A stretch of 64,000 nt of DNA from Streptomyces griseicoloratus. Its GTDB lineage: Bacteria > Actinomycetota > Actinomycetes > Streptomycetales > Streptomycetaceae. Made by a program: the position numbers and the translations under genes. Below the pieces are notes generated by a model that saw only the letters and a program-made list of their open reading frames with translations, had not been told where the DNA came from and did no database searches. Below are positions 50,623-59,538 of this stretch, in pieces; position 1 is the first letter of the stretch, and each line of letters begins with the position of its first letter. The stretch lies in NCBI RefSeq assembly GCF_014534645.1, contig NZ_JACVQF010000225.1, positions 1 through 64,000 of the forward strand, read 5' to 3'.

Positions 50623-51336
50623 ATGCGTTCGACACAGCGAACCCGATCCGGGCCGCCCGACCGGCCGGCCCAGGACCCCGCACTGCTCAGAGACGTGGCC
50701 CTCGTCAGCGTCGCCGGCGGCATCGTCGGCGTGTCGTTCGGGGCGATCACCGTGGCCGGCGGCCTGCCGGTGTGGGTGCCGGTGGTGATGTCGCTGGTCG
50801 TGTACGCGGGCTCCGCCCAGTTCAGCGCGGTCGGTGTGCTCCTGGCCGGCGGCGGTCCGGTCGCCGCCGCGGCCACGGGCCTGCTGCTGAACACCCGTAC
50901 GGCGGCCTTCAGCCTGGCGGTCGCGGAGACCATCGGCCGGGGCCGGGTGGCCCGGCTGCTGGGCGCCCATCTGGTCACCGACGAGACGGTGGCGTTCGCG
51001 CTCGCCCAGTCCGACCCGGCGCGGCGCCGGGCGGCGTTCTGGCTGTCGGGCATCGCCCTGTTCGTGGTGTGGAACGCGGGCGTCCTGCTCGGGGCGCTGG
51101 CCGGGAGCGCGCTCGGCGAGACGGCGACGTACGGCCTGGACGCGGCCTTCCCCGCCGTCCTCGTCGCCCTGGTCCTGCCCGCCCTGCGCGAGGACGCCGG
51201 CCTGCGCCGGGCCGCGCTGCCCGGGGCCGCGCTGGCCCTGGCGGTGACGCCCGCCGTGCCGCCTGGGGTACCGGTGCTGGTGGCGCTGGCCGGACTGTTC
51301 CTGTACGGGACGCGGGGACGGAAGCGGTCGGCATGA
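50623..51336 (+). CDS. azlC: AzlC-family branched-chain amino acid exporter, large subunit
   Basis: 237 aa with about seven hydrophobic segments; VYAGSAQFSAVGVLLAGG and LLNTRTAAFSLA are family signatures. Works with AzlD as a two-part exporter of branched-chain or related amino acids. ATG at 50623, very close to the putative promoter, so a short or absent leader is likely. Stop overlaps azlD ATG. Confidence 0.9.
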   Translation: MRSTQRTRSGPPDRPAQDPALLRDVALVSVAGGIVGVSFGAITVAGGLPVWVPVVMSLVVYAGSAQFSAVGVLLAGGGPVAAAATGLLLNTRTAAFSLAVAETIGRGRVARLLGAHLVTDETVAFALAQSDPARRRAAFWLSGIALFVVWNAGVLLGALAGSALGETATYGLDAAFPAVLVALVLPALREDAGLRRAALPGAALALAVTPAVPPGVPVLVALAGLFLYGTRGRKRSA

Positions 51337-51647
51337 GCGCGACGGTCGCCGTGATCCTGGTGCTGGCGGTCGGGACGTACGCCTTCCGCCTGGTCGGCCC
51401 GGTGCTGCACGGACGGGTCACCCTCCCGGCACGGGCACAGGAACTGCTGTCCGCCGGTGCGGTGGTCCTGCTGGTCGCGCTGCTGGCGACGGGCGCGCTG
51501 ACGGAGGGCGGGGGCTTCGCCGGCTGGGCGCGTCCGGCGGGGGTGCTGGCGGGTGGCGTACTGGCGTGGCGGCGGGCGCCGTTCGTGGTGGTGGTGCTGG
51601 GTGCGGCGGCGGTGACGGCGGCGCTCCGGGCGGCGGGGCTGGAATGA
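51333..51647 (+). CDS. azlD: AzlD-family small subunit of amino acid exporter
   Basis: 104 aa, about four hydrophobic segments starting LVLAVGTYAFRLVGPV. ATGA overlap with azlC shows coupling. Family AzlD pairs with AzlC in most genomes. Confidence 0.88.
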   Translation: MSATVAVILVLAVGTYAFRLVGPVLHGRVTLPARAQELLSAGAVVLLVALLATGALTEGGGFAGWARPAGVLAGGVLAWRRAPFVVVVLGAAAVTAALRAAGLE

Positions 51648-51684
51648 GACGCCATTGTCGGTGGGTGCCGTTAGGGTCCGCGCC

Positions 51685-52329
51685 ATGACCGACGACACCG
51701 GATTCCTGGACACGACCCGGACCTTCTACGACGCCATCGCCGAGGACTACGCCGACCGCTTCCGCACCGCGCTGGACGCCGCCCCGCTGGACCGCGCGCT
51801 GCTGGCCGCCTTCGCCGAACTGGTGGGACCCGAGGGGGAGGTGGCCGACCTCGGCTGCGGACCGGGGCGGGTCACCGCCCACCTCGCCTCGCTCGGCCTG
51901 CGCGTCTTCGGCCTCGACCTGTCCGCGTCGATGGTCGCGATCGCCCGCCGGGAGAACCCGGGCCTGCGCTTCGAGCAGGGCTCCATGCTGGAGCTGGACC
52001 TGCCCGACGGCGCGCTCGCGGGCGCGGTCTCCTACTACTCGTCCATCCACATCCCGTGGGAGCGGATGCCGGACCTCTTCGGGGAGATGCGGCGCGTGCT
52101 GGCGCCGGGCGGGCACCTGCTCCTCGCCTTCCAGGTCGGCGACGAACCCCTCCGCCTCGACCGGCCCTTCGGCCACCCGGTGTCCCTGGACTTCGAGCGG
52201 CGGCGGCCGGAGCGGATGGCGGAGCTGCTGGAACGGGCCGGTTTCACCGTGCTGTCGCGGACGGTGCGCGTGCAGGAGGAGGACACCTCCTCGAAGGTCC
52301 CGCAGGCGTGTCTGATCGCCCGCCGCTGA
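51685..52329 (+). CDS. class I SAM-dependent methyltransferase
   Basis: 214 aa. SAM loop VADLGCGPGRVTAHL, acidic LFGLDLSASM, and a GGHLLLAFQVG strand are typical of the methyltransferase-11 group. ATG at 51685 after AGGG. Substrate unknown; 38 bases after azlD, possibly co-transcribed. Convergent with fadD. Confidence 0.85.
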   Translation: MTDDTGFLDTTRTFYDAIAEDYADRFRTALDAAPLDRALLAAFAELVGPEGEVADLGCGPGRVTAHLASLGLRVFGLDLSASMVAIARRENPGLRFEQGSMLELDLPDGALAGAVSYYSSIHIPWERMPDLFGEMRRVLAPGGHLLLAFQVGDEPLRLDRPFGHPVSLDFERRRPERMAELLERAGFTVLSRTVRVQEEDTSSKVPQACLIARR

Positions 52330-52341
52330 GGCCGGCCCCGG

Positions 52342-54270
52342 CTACCCCTCGTACAGCCGCTCCACCTCGTCGGCGAAGTCCCGCATGATCACATCGCGTC
52401 GGAGTTTCATCGACGGGGTCAGGTGGCCGTCCTCCTCCGTGAAGTCCCTGGGGAGGACGGCGAAGCGGCGGATGGACTCCGGGCGGGAGACCAGCTTGTT
52501 GGCCTCCTCGACCGCCCGTGCGAGCAGTGCCCGCACCTCCTCGTCGTCGGTCAGGAGCTCCGGCGGCACCGGGTGCTTGCCGTTCATGCGGCGCCAGTGG
52601 GTGATGCCGTCGGGGTCGAGGGTGAGCAGGGCCGTGACGTAGGGGCGGCGGTCGCCGAGCACCATGCACTGGGAGATCAGGGGGTGGGCGCGGAGCCAGT
52701 CCTCCAGCGGGGCGGGGGCCACGCTCTTGCCGCCCGCCGTGATCAGCAGTTCCTTCTTGCGGCCGGTGATCGTCAGATAGCCCTCGTCGTCCAGGCTGCC
52801 CAGGTCGCCGGTGGCGAGCCAGCCGTCGGGGGCGGCGGAGACCACGCCGCCCGCCTGCGGGTCCCAGTAGCCGTGCAGGACCTGGTCCCCGGCGATCAGG
52901 ATCTCGCCGTCCGCGGCGATCCGGATGCGGGTGCCCGGCAGGGGCCAGCCCACCGTCCCCAGGCGCGGTCTCAGCGGGGGCGTGACCGTCGCGGCCCCGG
53001 TGGTCTCCGTCAGGCCGTAGCCCTCGAAGATCTCGATGCCGGCCCCGGCGTAGAAGGCGGCCAGGCGGCGGCCGAGCGGGGAGCCGCCGCAGATGGCGTA
53101 GCGGACGCGGCCGCCCATCGCGTTCCGGATCTTGCGGTAGACGAGGGGGTCGTAGAAGGCGCGCTGGGTCTTCAGGGCGCGGCCGGGGCCGCTGCCCGTC
53201 CCGGCGTGCTGGGCCTCCAGCGCCTCCCCGTACCGCACGGCCACCGAGACCGCGCGGTCGTAGACGGCGCCCCGGCCGCCCGACTCGGCCTTGGCGCGGG
53301 CCGCGTTGAAGACCTTCTCCAGCATGTACGGGATGGTCAGCAGGCAGGTCGGCCGGAAGGCCGCGAGGTCGGGGAGCAGGTCGTCCGCCTTCAGGCTCGG
53401 GGCGTGGCCGAGGCGGACCCGGGCGCGGACGCAGGCGATGGCGACCATGCGGCCGAAGACGTGGGACATCGGCAGGAAGAGCAGGATCGAGGGCTCCTCG
53501 CCGGTCCTCGCCCGGAAGACCGGGTAGAGCAGCTCGATGGCGTTGTCCACCTCGGCGAAGAAGTTGCCGTGGGTCAGCGCACAGCCCTTCGGGCGGCCCG
53601 TCGTGCCGGAGGTGTAGATGAGGGTGGCGAGCGTGCTGGGGCTCAGCATGCCGCGGCGCACGGCCACTTCGGCGTCCGGCACGTGCGCGCCCAGTTCGGC
53701 CAGGCGGTCCACGTGGCCGCTCTCCATGACCCACAGGTGCCGCAGGTCGGGGAGGTGTTCGAGTTCGGGCCCGATGGCGGCGGCCTGGGCGGACGTCTCG
53801 GTGACCAGGGTGACCGCGCCGGAGTCCTGGAGGATCCAGCGGGTCTGGAAGAGGGAGGAGGTCGGGTAGACGGGGACGGTCACCAGGCCGGCGGCCCAGG
53901 CGGCGAAGTCGAGGAGCGTCCACTCGTAGGTCGTACGGGCCATGATCGCCACGCGGTCGCCCGGCATCAGGCCCTCGCCGATCATCCCCTTGGCCACGGC
54001 CAGCACCTGGCCGGCGAACTCCGCCGCCGTCACGTCCGCCCAGGTGCCGTCCGGCAGCCTGCGGCTGAGCACCACCCGGTCCGGGACCGCCTGCGCGTTG
54101 TCGAACGGCAGGTCCGCGAGGGAGCCGTGGCGCACCGGCGGGGCGAAGGGCGGTACGTACGCCTCCCGTACGGCCCCGTCCAGGCGCCGCGTCTCGGGCT
54201 CCACGAGGGTGGGGGCGGGAGCGTCGGCGAACGCGGCGGAGGCGGCGAAGGAGGGAAGCGGGGTGGACAC
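52342..54270 (-). CDS. fadD: long-chain acyl-CoA synthetase (AMP-forming)
   Basis: 642 aa, ANL superfamily. AMP-binding P-loop-like YTSGTTGRPKG, GYGLTETTGAAT, TGDLGSLDDEGYL and the catalytic Lys region near the C-terminus (LTPSMKLRR). Activates fatty acids to acyl-CoA, acting at the membrane. GTG at 54270 follows AGGAG. Divergent from a MaoC-like dehydratase gene with shared operators. Several fadD paralogues are expected in the genome. Confidence 0.9.
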   Translation of the reverse strand: MSTPLPSFAASAAFADAPAPTLVEPETRRLDGAVREAYVPPFAPPVRHGSLADLPFDNAQAVPDRVVLSRRLPDGTWADVTAAEFAGQVLAVAKGMIGEGLMPGDRVAIMARTTYEWTLLDFAAWAAGLVTVPVYPTSSLFQTRWILQDSGAVTLVTETSAQAAAIGPELEHLPDLRHLWVMESGHVDRLAELGAHVPDAEVAVRRGMLSPSTLATLIYTSGTTGRPKGCALTHGNFFAEVDNAIELLYPVFRARTGEEPSILLFLPMSHVFGRMVAIACVRARVRLGHAPSLKADDLLPDLAAFRPTCLLTIPYMLEKVFNAARAKAESGGRGAVYDRAVSVAVRYGEALEAQHAGTGSGPGRALKTQRAFYDPLVYRKIRNAMGGRVRYAICGGSPLGRRLAAFYAGAGIEIFEGYGLTETTGAATVTPPLRPRLGTVGWPLPGTRIRIAADGEILIAGDQVLHGYWDPQAGGVVSAAPDGWLATGDLGSLDDEGYLTITGRKKELLITAGGKSVAPAPLEDWLRAHPLISQCMVLGDRRPYVTALLTLDPDGITHWRRMNGKHPVPPELLTDDEEVRALLARAVEEANKLVSRPESIRRFAVLPRDFTEEDGHLTPSMKLRRDVIMRDFADEVERLYEG

Positions 54271-54369
54271 GGGCGGCTCCTGGGACGTGCAGCGGCGACA
54301 CTGCTCTGCTGCATGACGTACGTGCCTCGCGCGCCGAGGCGTTCAGCGCCGGCCCCGGGGACAAGGGGG

Positions 54370-54384
54370 GTTACCGGCGGTCAG
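54370..54384. promoter_or_regulatory. operator-like element 1, GTTACC-N3-GGTCAG
   Basis: Imperfect copy of the perfect palindrome at 54523-54537, with the left half conserved. One of three related sites in the fadD/MaoC intergenic region. Confidence 0.45.
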
Positions 54385-54465
54385 GAACGGGATGCTACGG
54401 GGTTGAGGTGGGGAGTTCGTGCGGGTTCCGGGTCGGTCCCGCGCCAGGGCTGTGCAGTCTCGGGG

Positions 54466-54480
54466 GTTACCTGCGGGTAG
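54466..54480. promoter_or_regulatory. operator-like element 2, GTTACC-N3-GGGTAG
   Basis: Shares GTTACCTGCGG with the perfect palindrome and keeps most of the right half. Lies 43 bases upstream of it. Confidence 0.5.
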
Positions 54481-54522
54481 GTCACGTTCCTTCCGGTATG
54501 CGCCTCCGTCGGCGCGATGTGC

Positions 54523-54537
54523 GTTACCTGCGGTAAC
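54523..54537. promoter_or_regulatory. perfect palindromic operator, GTTACC-TGC-GGTAAC
   Basis: 15-bp palindrome 65 bases before the MaoC-like gene, at a position suited to overlapping its promoter. Palindromes of this size and spacing fit TetR-family dimers, and a TetR gene lies just beyond the MaoC-like gene. Regulator assignment is inference. Confidence 0.62.
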
Positions 54538-54601
54538 ATTACTCCACAGTAAGCCCGTGCGGGCACGGGCGCGCAGGACCCGACCGTGGGGGAGACAGAA
54601 C

Positions 54602-55438
54602 ATGGCCACGCTGACGCGCTCCCCCGCCCTGGCGCCGCTGCTCGCGCGCGGCGCCCTGCTGTCGCCCTTCAAACGGCCCCGCCCGGACGCGGACTTCCCC
54701 CGCACCCGGCTGGAGCTGCCCCGCCTGCGCGCGGACCCCGCGCGGCTGTCCGCCTACGAGCGGGTGTGCGGATTCCCCGCCGGAGCGGGCACGCTGCCGC
54801 CGACGTACCCGCACGTGCTCGGCTTTCCGACGGCCATGCGCCTGATGAGCGGCCGGGACTTCCCGCTGCCGCTGCTCGGCCTCGTCCACACGTCGATCGC
54901 CCTCACCCGGCGGGCCGCCCTCCCCGCGGACGGGGAGTACGGCCTCACCGTGCACATCGACGCGCTGGTGCCGCACCGGCGCGGCACCGAGGCCGCGGTC
55001 GTGACGCGGATGCGGTCCGGCGGGGACGTCGTATGGGAGTCGCGGAGCACGTATCTGGCGCGGCACCGCACGGACGGGCGGGCCTGCGCCGGTGCCGCCC
55101 GGCAGGAGCACGCGCCGCTGCCCGCCCGTGCCGAGTGGCGGCTCGACGGCGGACTCGGACGGCGGTACGGTGCCGCGTCCGGCGACCGGAACCCCATCCA
55201 CCTGCACCCGCTCACCGCCCGCCCCTTCGGCTTCCCCCGGGCCGTCGCGCACGGCATGTGGACCGTGGCCCGGTGCCTCGCCGAGCACGGGACGCCACAG
55301 GCGGTCGCGGTGCGGGCCGAGTTCCGGGCGCCGGTGCTGCTGCCGGGGACGGTGACCTACGGCGCGGAGGGCGGGCGGTTCGAACTGCTCGACGCGCGCG
55401 GCCGGGTCCACCTGACCGGGAGCGTCTACCCGGCCTGA
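54602..55438 (+). CDS. MaoC-like hot-dog dehydratase
   Basis: 278 aa. A C-terminal MaoC-type hydratase motif is clear: YGAASGDRNPIHLHP with the catalytic Asp/His pair, then FGFPRAVAHGMW. The N-terminal half (about 30-160) looks like a degenerate first hot-dog, as in double hot-dog enoyl or 3-hydroxyacyl dehydratases. Likely acts on acyl-CoA or acyl-ACP. ATG at 54602 after GGGGGAGA. Convergent with tetR, overlapping by 13 bases. Confidence 0.85.
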   Translation: MATLTRSPALAPLLARGALLSPFKRPRPDADFPRTRLELPRLRADPARLSAYERVCGFPAGAGTLPPTYPHVLGFPTAMRLMSGRDFPLPLLGLVHTSIALTRRAALPADGEYGLTVHIDALVPHRRGTEAAVVTRMRSGGDVVWESRSTYLARHRTDGRACAGAARQEHAPLPARAEWRLDGGLGRRYGAASGDRNPIHLHPLTARPFGFPRAVAHGMWTVARCLAEHGTPQAVAVRAEFRAPVLLPGTVTYGAEGGRFELLDARGRVHLTGSVYPA

Positions 55439-56106
55439 GCCACCGGCTCCTCCTCGGACTCCTCCGGCGCCGGCCAGGGGCTGCCCGCCATGAGGTCGCC
55501 GAGGCCCGCCCAGGCGAAGTTCATCAGGGTCGCCGCCGCCTGCTTCGCCGTGACACCGGGCGTCGCGTTGGCCCAGTCGGCCAGTGACTCGGCGGCGCCG
55601 ACCAGGGCCTCGGCCAGTCCGGCGACCTCCCGCTCGGGCAGGTCCGGGTCGCGGTGCGCCTCGCGGGCGGCGGCCGCGATCAGCTGCGTCACGAACGCGA
55701 CGATCTCCTCCCGCATCGCCGCGACCTCGGCGGCGAACCGCTCGCCGTGGGTGCGGGCCTGGAGGTGCAGCACCGCCCAGCCGTCCGGGTTGCGGGCGGT
55801 GTGCGTGAAGAACGCCCGCAGCCCGGACCAGAGCTGTCCGTCGGCCGGCAGACCGGGGCGGACACCGGCGCGGACGGCCTCGGTGAGGGCCCGCGCCTCA
55901 CGGCGGATGCACGCGGTGAAGAGGTCTTCCTTGGAGTTCAGGTACAGGTACACCAGCGGCTTGGACACGCCCGCGAGTTCGGCGATCTCGTCCATCGACG
56001 CCGCCATGTACCCGCGTTGTCCGAAGGTGCGCACGGCGGCGTCCAGCATCTGCTGCTCACGGACCGCACGCGGCATCCGCTTGGTCTTCCCAACACCCAT
56101 GCGCAT
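55426..56106 (-). CDS. TetR-family transcriptional regulator
   Basis: 226 aa. N-terminal helix-turn-helix (TFGQRGYMAASMDEIAELAG to SKPLVYLYL, residues about 25-58); the C-terminal ligand domain is variable. Candidate regulator of the adjacent MaoC-like gene and fadD through the GTTACC palindromes. ATG at 56106 used; ATG at 56100 is equally possible, neither having a strong ribosome site. Overlaps the MaoC-like gene's end. Confidence 0.9.
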   Translation of the reverse strand: MRMGVGKTKRMPRAVREQQMLDAAVRTFGQRGYMAASMDEIAELAGVSKPLVYLYLNSKEDLFTACIRREARALTEAVRAGVRPGLPADGQLWSGLRAFFTHTARNPDGWAVLHLQARTHGERFAAEVAAMREEIVAFVTQLIAAAAREAHRDPDLPEREVAGLAEALVGAAESLADWANATPGVTAKQAAATLMNFAWAGLGDLMAGSPWPAPEESEEEPVAQAG

Positions 56107-56172
56107 CAGCGTACGGTCCGTGCGGCCGTGGCCCGGACCGCCGGTGGCGGGGGTGTCGGCCGCACACGGCGA

Positions 56173-56202
56173 ACCCCGCCCACCGGTGTCGGTGGGCGGG
56201 GT
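56173..56202 (-). terminator. hairpin after symporter gene
   Basis: 13-bp perfect inverted repeat with a 4-base loop, 25 bases beyond the symporter stop, between it and the start of tetR. Confidence 0.8.
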
Positions 56203-56226
56203 CCGGGATGCTTCGGGGTACGGCGC

Positions 56227-57555
56227 CTAGGCCGCGACCGGCACCCGCTCGGGCTCCCGCTCCGGCTCGTCGATCGGCGAGCTGTGCGCCTCGTCGTACG
56301 CCTTGCGGTCCAGCAAGCCCTCGCGGGCCGAGACGAGGACCGGCACCAGCGCCTGGCCGGCGACGTTGGTCGCGGTGCGCATCATGTCCAGGATCGGGTC
56401 GATCGCGAGGAGCAGACCGACGCCCTCCATGGGCAGGCCCAGCGTGGACAGGGTGAGCGTCAGCATGACCGTCGCGCCGGTGAGACCGGCCGTGGCGGCG
56501 GAGCCGACCACCGAGACGAAGGCGATCAGCAGGTAGTCGCCGACGTTCAGCTGGATGTCGAAGATCTGCGCGACGAAGATCGCGGCGATCGCCGGGTAGA
56601 TGGCGGCGCAGCCGTCCATCTTGGTCGTCGCGCCGAACGGCACCGCGAAGGACGCGTACTCCTTCGGCACGCCGAGGCGCTCGGTGACCTTCTGGGTCAG
56701 CGGCATGGTGCCGACCGACGAGCGGGAGACGAAGGCCAGCTGGATCGCGGGCCAGGCGCCCTTGAAGAACTGCAGCGGGTTGGCCTTGGCGACGGTCGCC
56801 AGCAGCGCCGGGTAGACCACGAACAGGACGATCGCGCAGCCGACGTAGATGTCGGCGGTGAAGGTGGCGTACTTGCCGATCAGGTCCCAGCCGTAGGTGG
56901 CGATCGCCTTGCCGATGAGGCCGACGGTGCCGAGCGGGGCCAGGCGGATGACCCACCACAGGGCCTTCTGGAGGAGTTCGAGGACGGACTCGCTCAGGTT
57001 CAGGATCGGCTGGGCCTTCTCGCCGAGCTGGAGGGCGGCGATACCGGCGACGGCGGCCATGAAGACGATCTGGAGCACGTTCAGCTCGGTGAACGGCGTG
57101 ATCACGTCGGTCGGCACGATGCCGGTGAGGAAGTCGATCCAGGAGCCGGTGTGCTCGGGCTTCGCACCGTCCGCCGGCGTGAGGCCGGTGCCGGCGCCGG
57201 GGTTGGTGACCAGGCCGATGACGAGGCCGATGGCCACCGCGATCAGCGACGTGATCATGAACCACAGAAGGGTGCGGGACGCCAGGCGGGCCGCGTTGTT
57301 GACCTTCCGCAGGTTGGTGATCGAGACGAGGATCGCGAAGAAGACGAGCGGGGCGACGGCCAGCTTCAGCAGGCCTATGAAGGTGTCGCCGATCTTCTCC
57401 AGGGTCGTCACGAGCCAGGACAGGTCCTGGCTGCGGGCCAGCCAGCCCAGCAGGACGCCCAGCACGAGACCGGCGATTATCTGGGCCCAGAAGGGCACCT
57501 TCGGCAACTTGGAGGACGCCTTGGCGGGCGTCGCGGACTTCGTGTTCGCGGACAC
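56227..57555 (-). CDS. dicarboxylate/glutamate:cation symporter (DAACS/SDF family)
   Basis: 442 aa. Substrate-site signatures: SRSSVGTMPLT (serine-rich hairpin), PFGATTKMDGCA, and the second hairpin region TAGLTGATVM; about eight hydrophobic segments plus two re-entrant loops. Imports C4-dicarboxylates or glutamate/aspartate with H+ or Na+. The charged tail is short. GTG at 57555 with GGAG at good spacing. Monocistronic. Confidence 0.93.
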   Translation of the reverse strand: MSANTKSATPAKASSKLPKVPFWAQIIAGLVLGVLLGWLARSQDLSWLVTTLEKIGDTFIGLLKLAVAPLVFFAILVSITNLRKVNNAARLASRTLLWFMITSLIAVAIGLVIGLVTNPGAGTGLTPADGAKPEHTGSWIDFLTGIVPTDVITPFTELNVLQIVFMAAVAGIAALQLGEKAQPILNLSESVLELLQKALWWVIRLAPLGTVGLIGKAIATYGWDLIGKYATFTADIYVGCAIVLFVVYPALLATVAKANPLQFFKGAWPAIQLAFVSRSSVGTMPLTQKVTERLGVPKEYASFAVPFGATTKMDGCAAIYPAIAAIFVAQIFDIQLNVGDYLLIAFVSVVGSAATAGLTGATVMLTLTLSTLGLPMEGVGLLLAIDPILDMMRTATNVAGQALVPVLVSAREGLLDRKAYDEAHSSPIDEPEREPERVPVAA

Positions 57556-57820
57556 GGACAGACTCCGTAGGGGACGGGACGCGGGGACGGACGCGCAGGG
57601 GCTGACGTGGAGGACGGCGGAGGGAAGGACGTCAGGGGCGACAGGTCGCGGACGCGCACCGACAGAGGTCCACGTGCAGGCGCGCCACGAGCCCGAGGCT
57701 CGGCGGTGTGGCGGGCGCGGCTGCTGGCATCATGCACACGACTTTAACACCATTGCTTTGGGAGTCCCATAGCCTGACTTTGAGAGGTGGGACACCGCTT
57801 TCTCCCGTAAAACGCAAAGT
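57556..57820 (-). promoter_or_regulatory. symporter upstream region with candidate promoter and palindrome
   Basis: On the minus strand TGGGAC (57764-57769) and TAAAGT (57741-57746) are spaced 17 bases apart, predicting a leader of about 180 bases. An 11-base palindrome TGGGA-g-TCCCA (57759-57769) overlaps the -35, a likely repressor position; a related GGTGGGACACC lies at 57785-57795. No gene seen in the interval. Confidence 0.45.
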
Positions 57821-57853
57821 GCCCCGGTTTCCGGGTGATCCGGAGACCGGGGC
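57821..57853 (-). terminator. hairpin after DUF4229 gene
   Basis: 14-bp inverted repeat with one mismatch and a 5-base loop (57821-57834 and 57840-57853), 20 bases past the stop. Confidence 0.8.
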
Positions 57854-57873
57854 GGTCGCGTCTGTGAGGAAGC

Positions 57874-58173
57874 TTACGAGGTCTGGCCCTGGGCGCGGGC
57901 GGCGTCGTCGACCACGTCCTCCTGGCTGCGGCTGGCCTCCAGGTTGGCCTTCATGCGGTCCACGCGCTGCACGACCTGCACCGAGGCCCGGTCCCGCTCC
58001 CCCCGCAGCGCCACGAAGCTGATCGGGGCCGAGATCAGCAGGGCGAGCAGGATGATCCACATGCCGTTGGAGTCGCCGAGCCCGCGTGGGAACACGCCGG
58101 CGTAGACGAGGCCCCAGACGACCACGAGGCAGCCCACGAAGATCCCGAGGCGCATCAGCGTGTAGCGGAGCAT
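57874..58173 (-). CDS. DUF4229-type small membrane protein
   Basis: 99 aa: two membrane helices (about 7-28 and 38-55) followed by a charged, probably coiled-coil tail (about 60-95, VQVVQRVDRMKANLEASR). Matches my memory of the actinobacterial DUF4229 family; function unknown. ATG at 58173 after GGAAGAG; TAA stop, uncommon here. Confidence 0.75.
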   Translation of the reverse strand: MLRYTLMRLGIFVGCLVVVWGLVYAGVFPRGLGDSNGMWIILLALLISAPISFVALRGERDRASVQVVQRVDRMKANLEASRSQEDVVDDAARAQGQTS

Positions 58174-58280
58174 CGCAATCCACTCTTCCGTTTCGGGGAG
58201 GCCAGAACGTACCCAAAGGGGCACCGTCCAGTGAAGCACGCCGGGGCCCGCATCCCGCAGCCGGGGGGTACGGCGCCGCG

Positions 58281-58805
58281 TCAGAGCAGCGGCAGCAGCA
58301 TGGTGATGTCGTCCCGGTCGTCGCCCGGCGCGACACGGATCGCCTCCGGCACCCGGCCGACCTCCTTGTAGCCGCAGGAGGCGTAGAAGTCCTCCAGGCC
58401 GAGGCCGCCGCGGCAGGTGAGGCGTATCGCCTCGATGCCGTCGAGGCCGCGGGCGGCGTCCGCGGCGGTGGCCATCAGGTCCCGGCCGTAGCCCCGGCCC
58501 TGGTGGCGCGGATGCACCATCACCGTGTACAGCCACAGCCAGTGGGTCATCAGGCGGTGCGTGTTCAGGGCGAGGAACGCGGTGGCCGCCACCCGGCCCT
58601 CCTCGTCGTGCCCGACGAGCAGCCGGGTACGCCCCTCCGCCATGGCCACCATGTGCCTGACCAGCTCGGGACGTATGTCCTCCCGCGTCACGGGCGGCAC
58701 GAAGCCCACGGAGCCGCCCGCGTTGGTGACGTCGGTCCACAGGTCGAGAATGCCGTCGCGCAGGTCGGGGGAGATGGCGGGTTCGAACGTGAAAGTAAGC
58801 GGCAC
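58281..58805 (-). CDS. GNAT-family N-acetyltransferase
   Basis: 174 aa. Acetyl-CoA pyrophosphate loop HQGRGYGRDLM preceded by YTVMVHPR, then FYASCGYKEVGR. GTG at 58805, 16 bases after the uracil-DNA glycosylase gene. Substrate unknown. Confidence 0.87.
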   Translation of the reverse strand: MPLTFTFEPAISPDLRDGILDLWTDVTNAGGSVGFVPPVTREDIRPELVRHMVAMAEGRTRLLVGHDEEGRVAATAFLALNTHRLMTHWLWLYTVMVHPRHQGRGYGRDLMATAADAARGLDGIEAIRLTCRGGLGLEDFYASCGYKEVGRVPEAIRVAPGDDRDDITMLLPLL

Positions 58806-58821
58806 AGCGCCATGGTACCTA

Positions 58822-59475
58822 TTACGCCAGAGCTTGGGCCGCCGTCTTGAGATCCGAGACGAGCCCTCGGTAGGCGCCCTCCCGGTCGTCCGCCCGCAGC
58901 ACCGCCGAGGGGTGCACCGTGGGCACCAGCCGCTCCGGACGTCCGTGGATCTCGGTCTCCAGCACCGTGCCGCGGACCTCGGTGACCCGGAACGACGACC
59001 CCAGCAGCGCCTTGCCCGCCGTGGCGCCGAGCACCACGATCAGCTCCGGTTCCACCAGGGCCAGTTCGGCGGCCAGCCACGGACCGCAGGCCGTCATCTC
59101 CCGCAGCGTGGGCGCCTTGTGGATCCGCCGCTTGCGCGGCTCGGCCTGCGTGAACTTGAAGTGCTTGACCGCGTTGGTGAGATACGCCTCGGCGGGGTCG
59201 ATGCCGGCCTCGGCCAGCGCCCGGTCGAGCAGTTTCCCGGCGGGACCGACGAAGGGCCTGCCCTTGCGGTCCTCCTGGTCGCCGGGCTGCTCGCCGACGA
59301 GCATGACGCGGCCGTGCGGGTTCCCGGCCCCGAAGACGGTCTGCGTGGCGTCCCGGTGCAGGGGGCATCCCCGGCAGCCGGCGGCGGCCTCGCGCAGGGC
59401 GGGGAGGTCGGCGCCGCCGGGGACGAAGGGTTCGGCGGTGTACTGGTCCTCGGGGGAGGCTGTTCTCGGGTTCAC
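58822..59475 (-). CDS. udgX: UdgX-type uracil-DNA glycosylase
   Basis: 217 aa, uracil-DNA glycosylase superfamily with a 4Fe-4S cluster (CRGC, Cys34/37, plus later cysteines including Cys129). Active-site GEQPGDQED replaces the family-4 GEAPG-type motif, and a KRRIH insertion (115-119) is present. In mycobacterial UdgX the His of KRRIH forms a covalent bond with the DNA after uracil removal, so this is probably a suicide, irreversibly binding enzyme. Motif III HPSAVLR is intact. GTG at 59475. Confidence 0.9.
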   Translation of the reverse strand: MNPRTASPEDQYTAEPFVPGGADLPALREAAAGCRGCPLHRDATQTVFGAGNPHGRVMLVGEQPGDQEDRKGRPFVGPAGKLLDRALAEAGIDPAEAYLTNAVKHFKFTQAEPRKRRIHKAPTLREMTACGPWLAAELALVEPELIVVLGATAGKALLGSSFRVTEVRGTVLETEIHGRPERLVPTVHPSAVLRADDREGAYRGLVSDLKTAAQALA

Positions 59476-59538
59476 GGCCGCCGGGTACCCCGCTTTTCAC
59501 CTACCGAGTCGGGTGGTGGGTGGGCACAGGCCGGGGGT

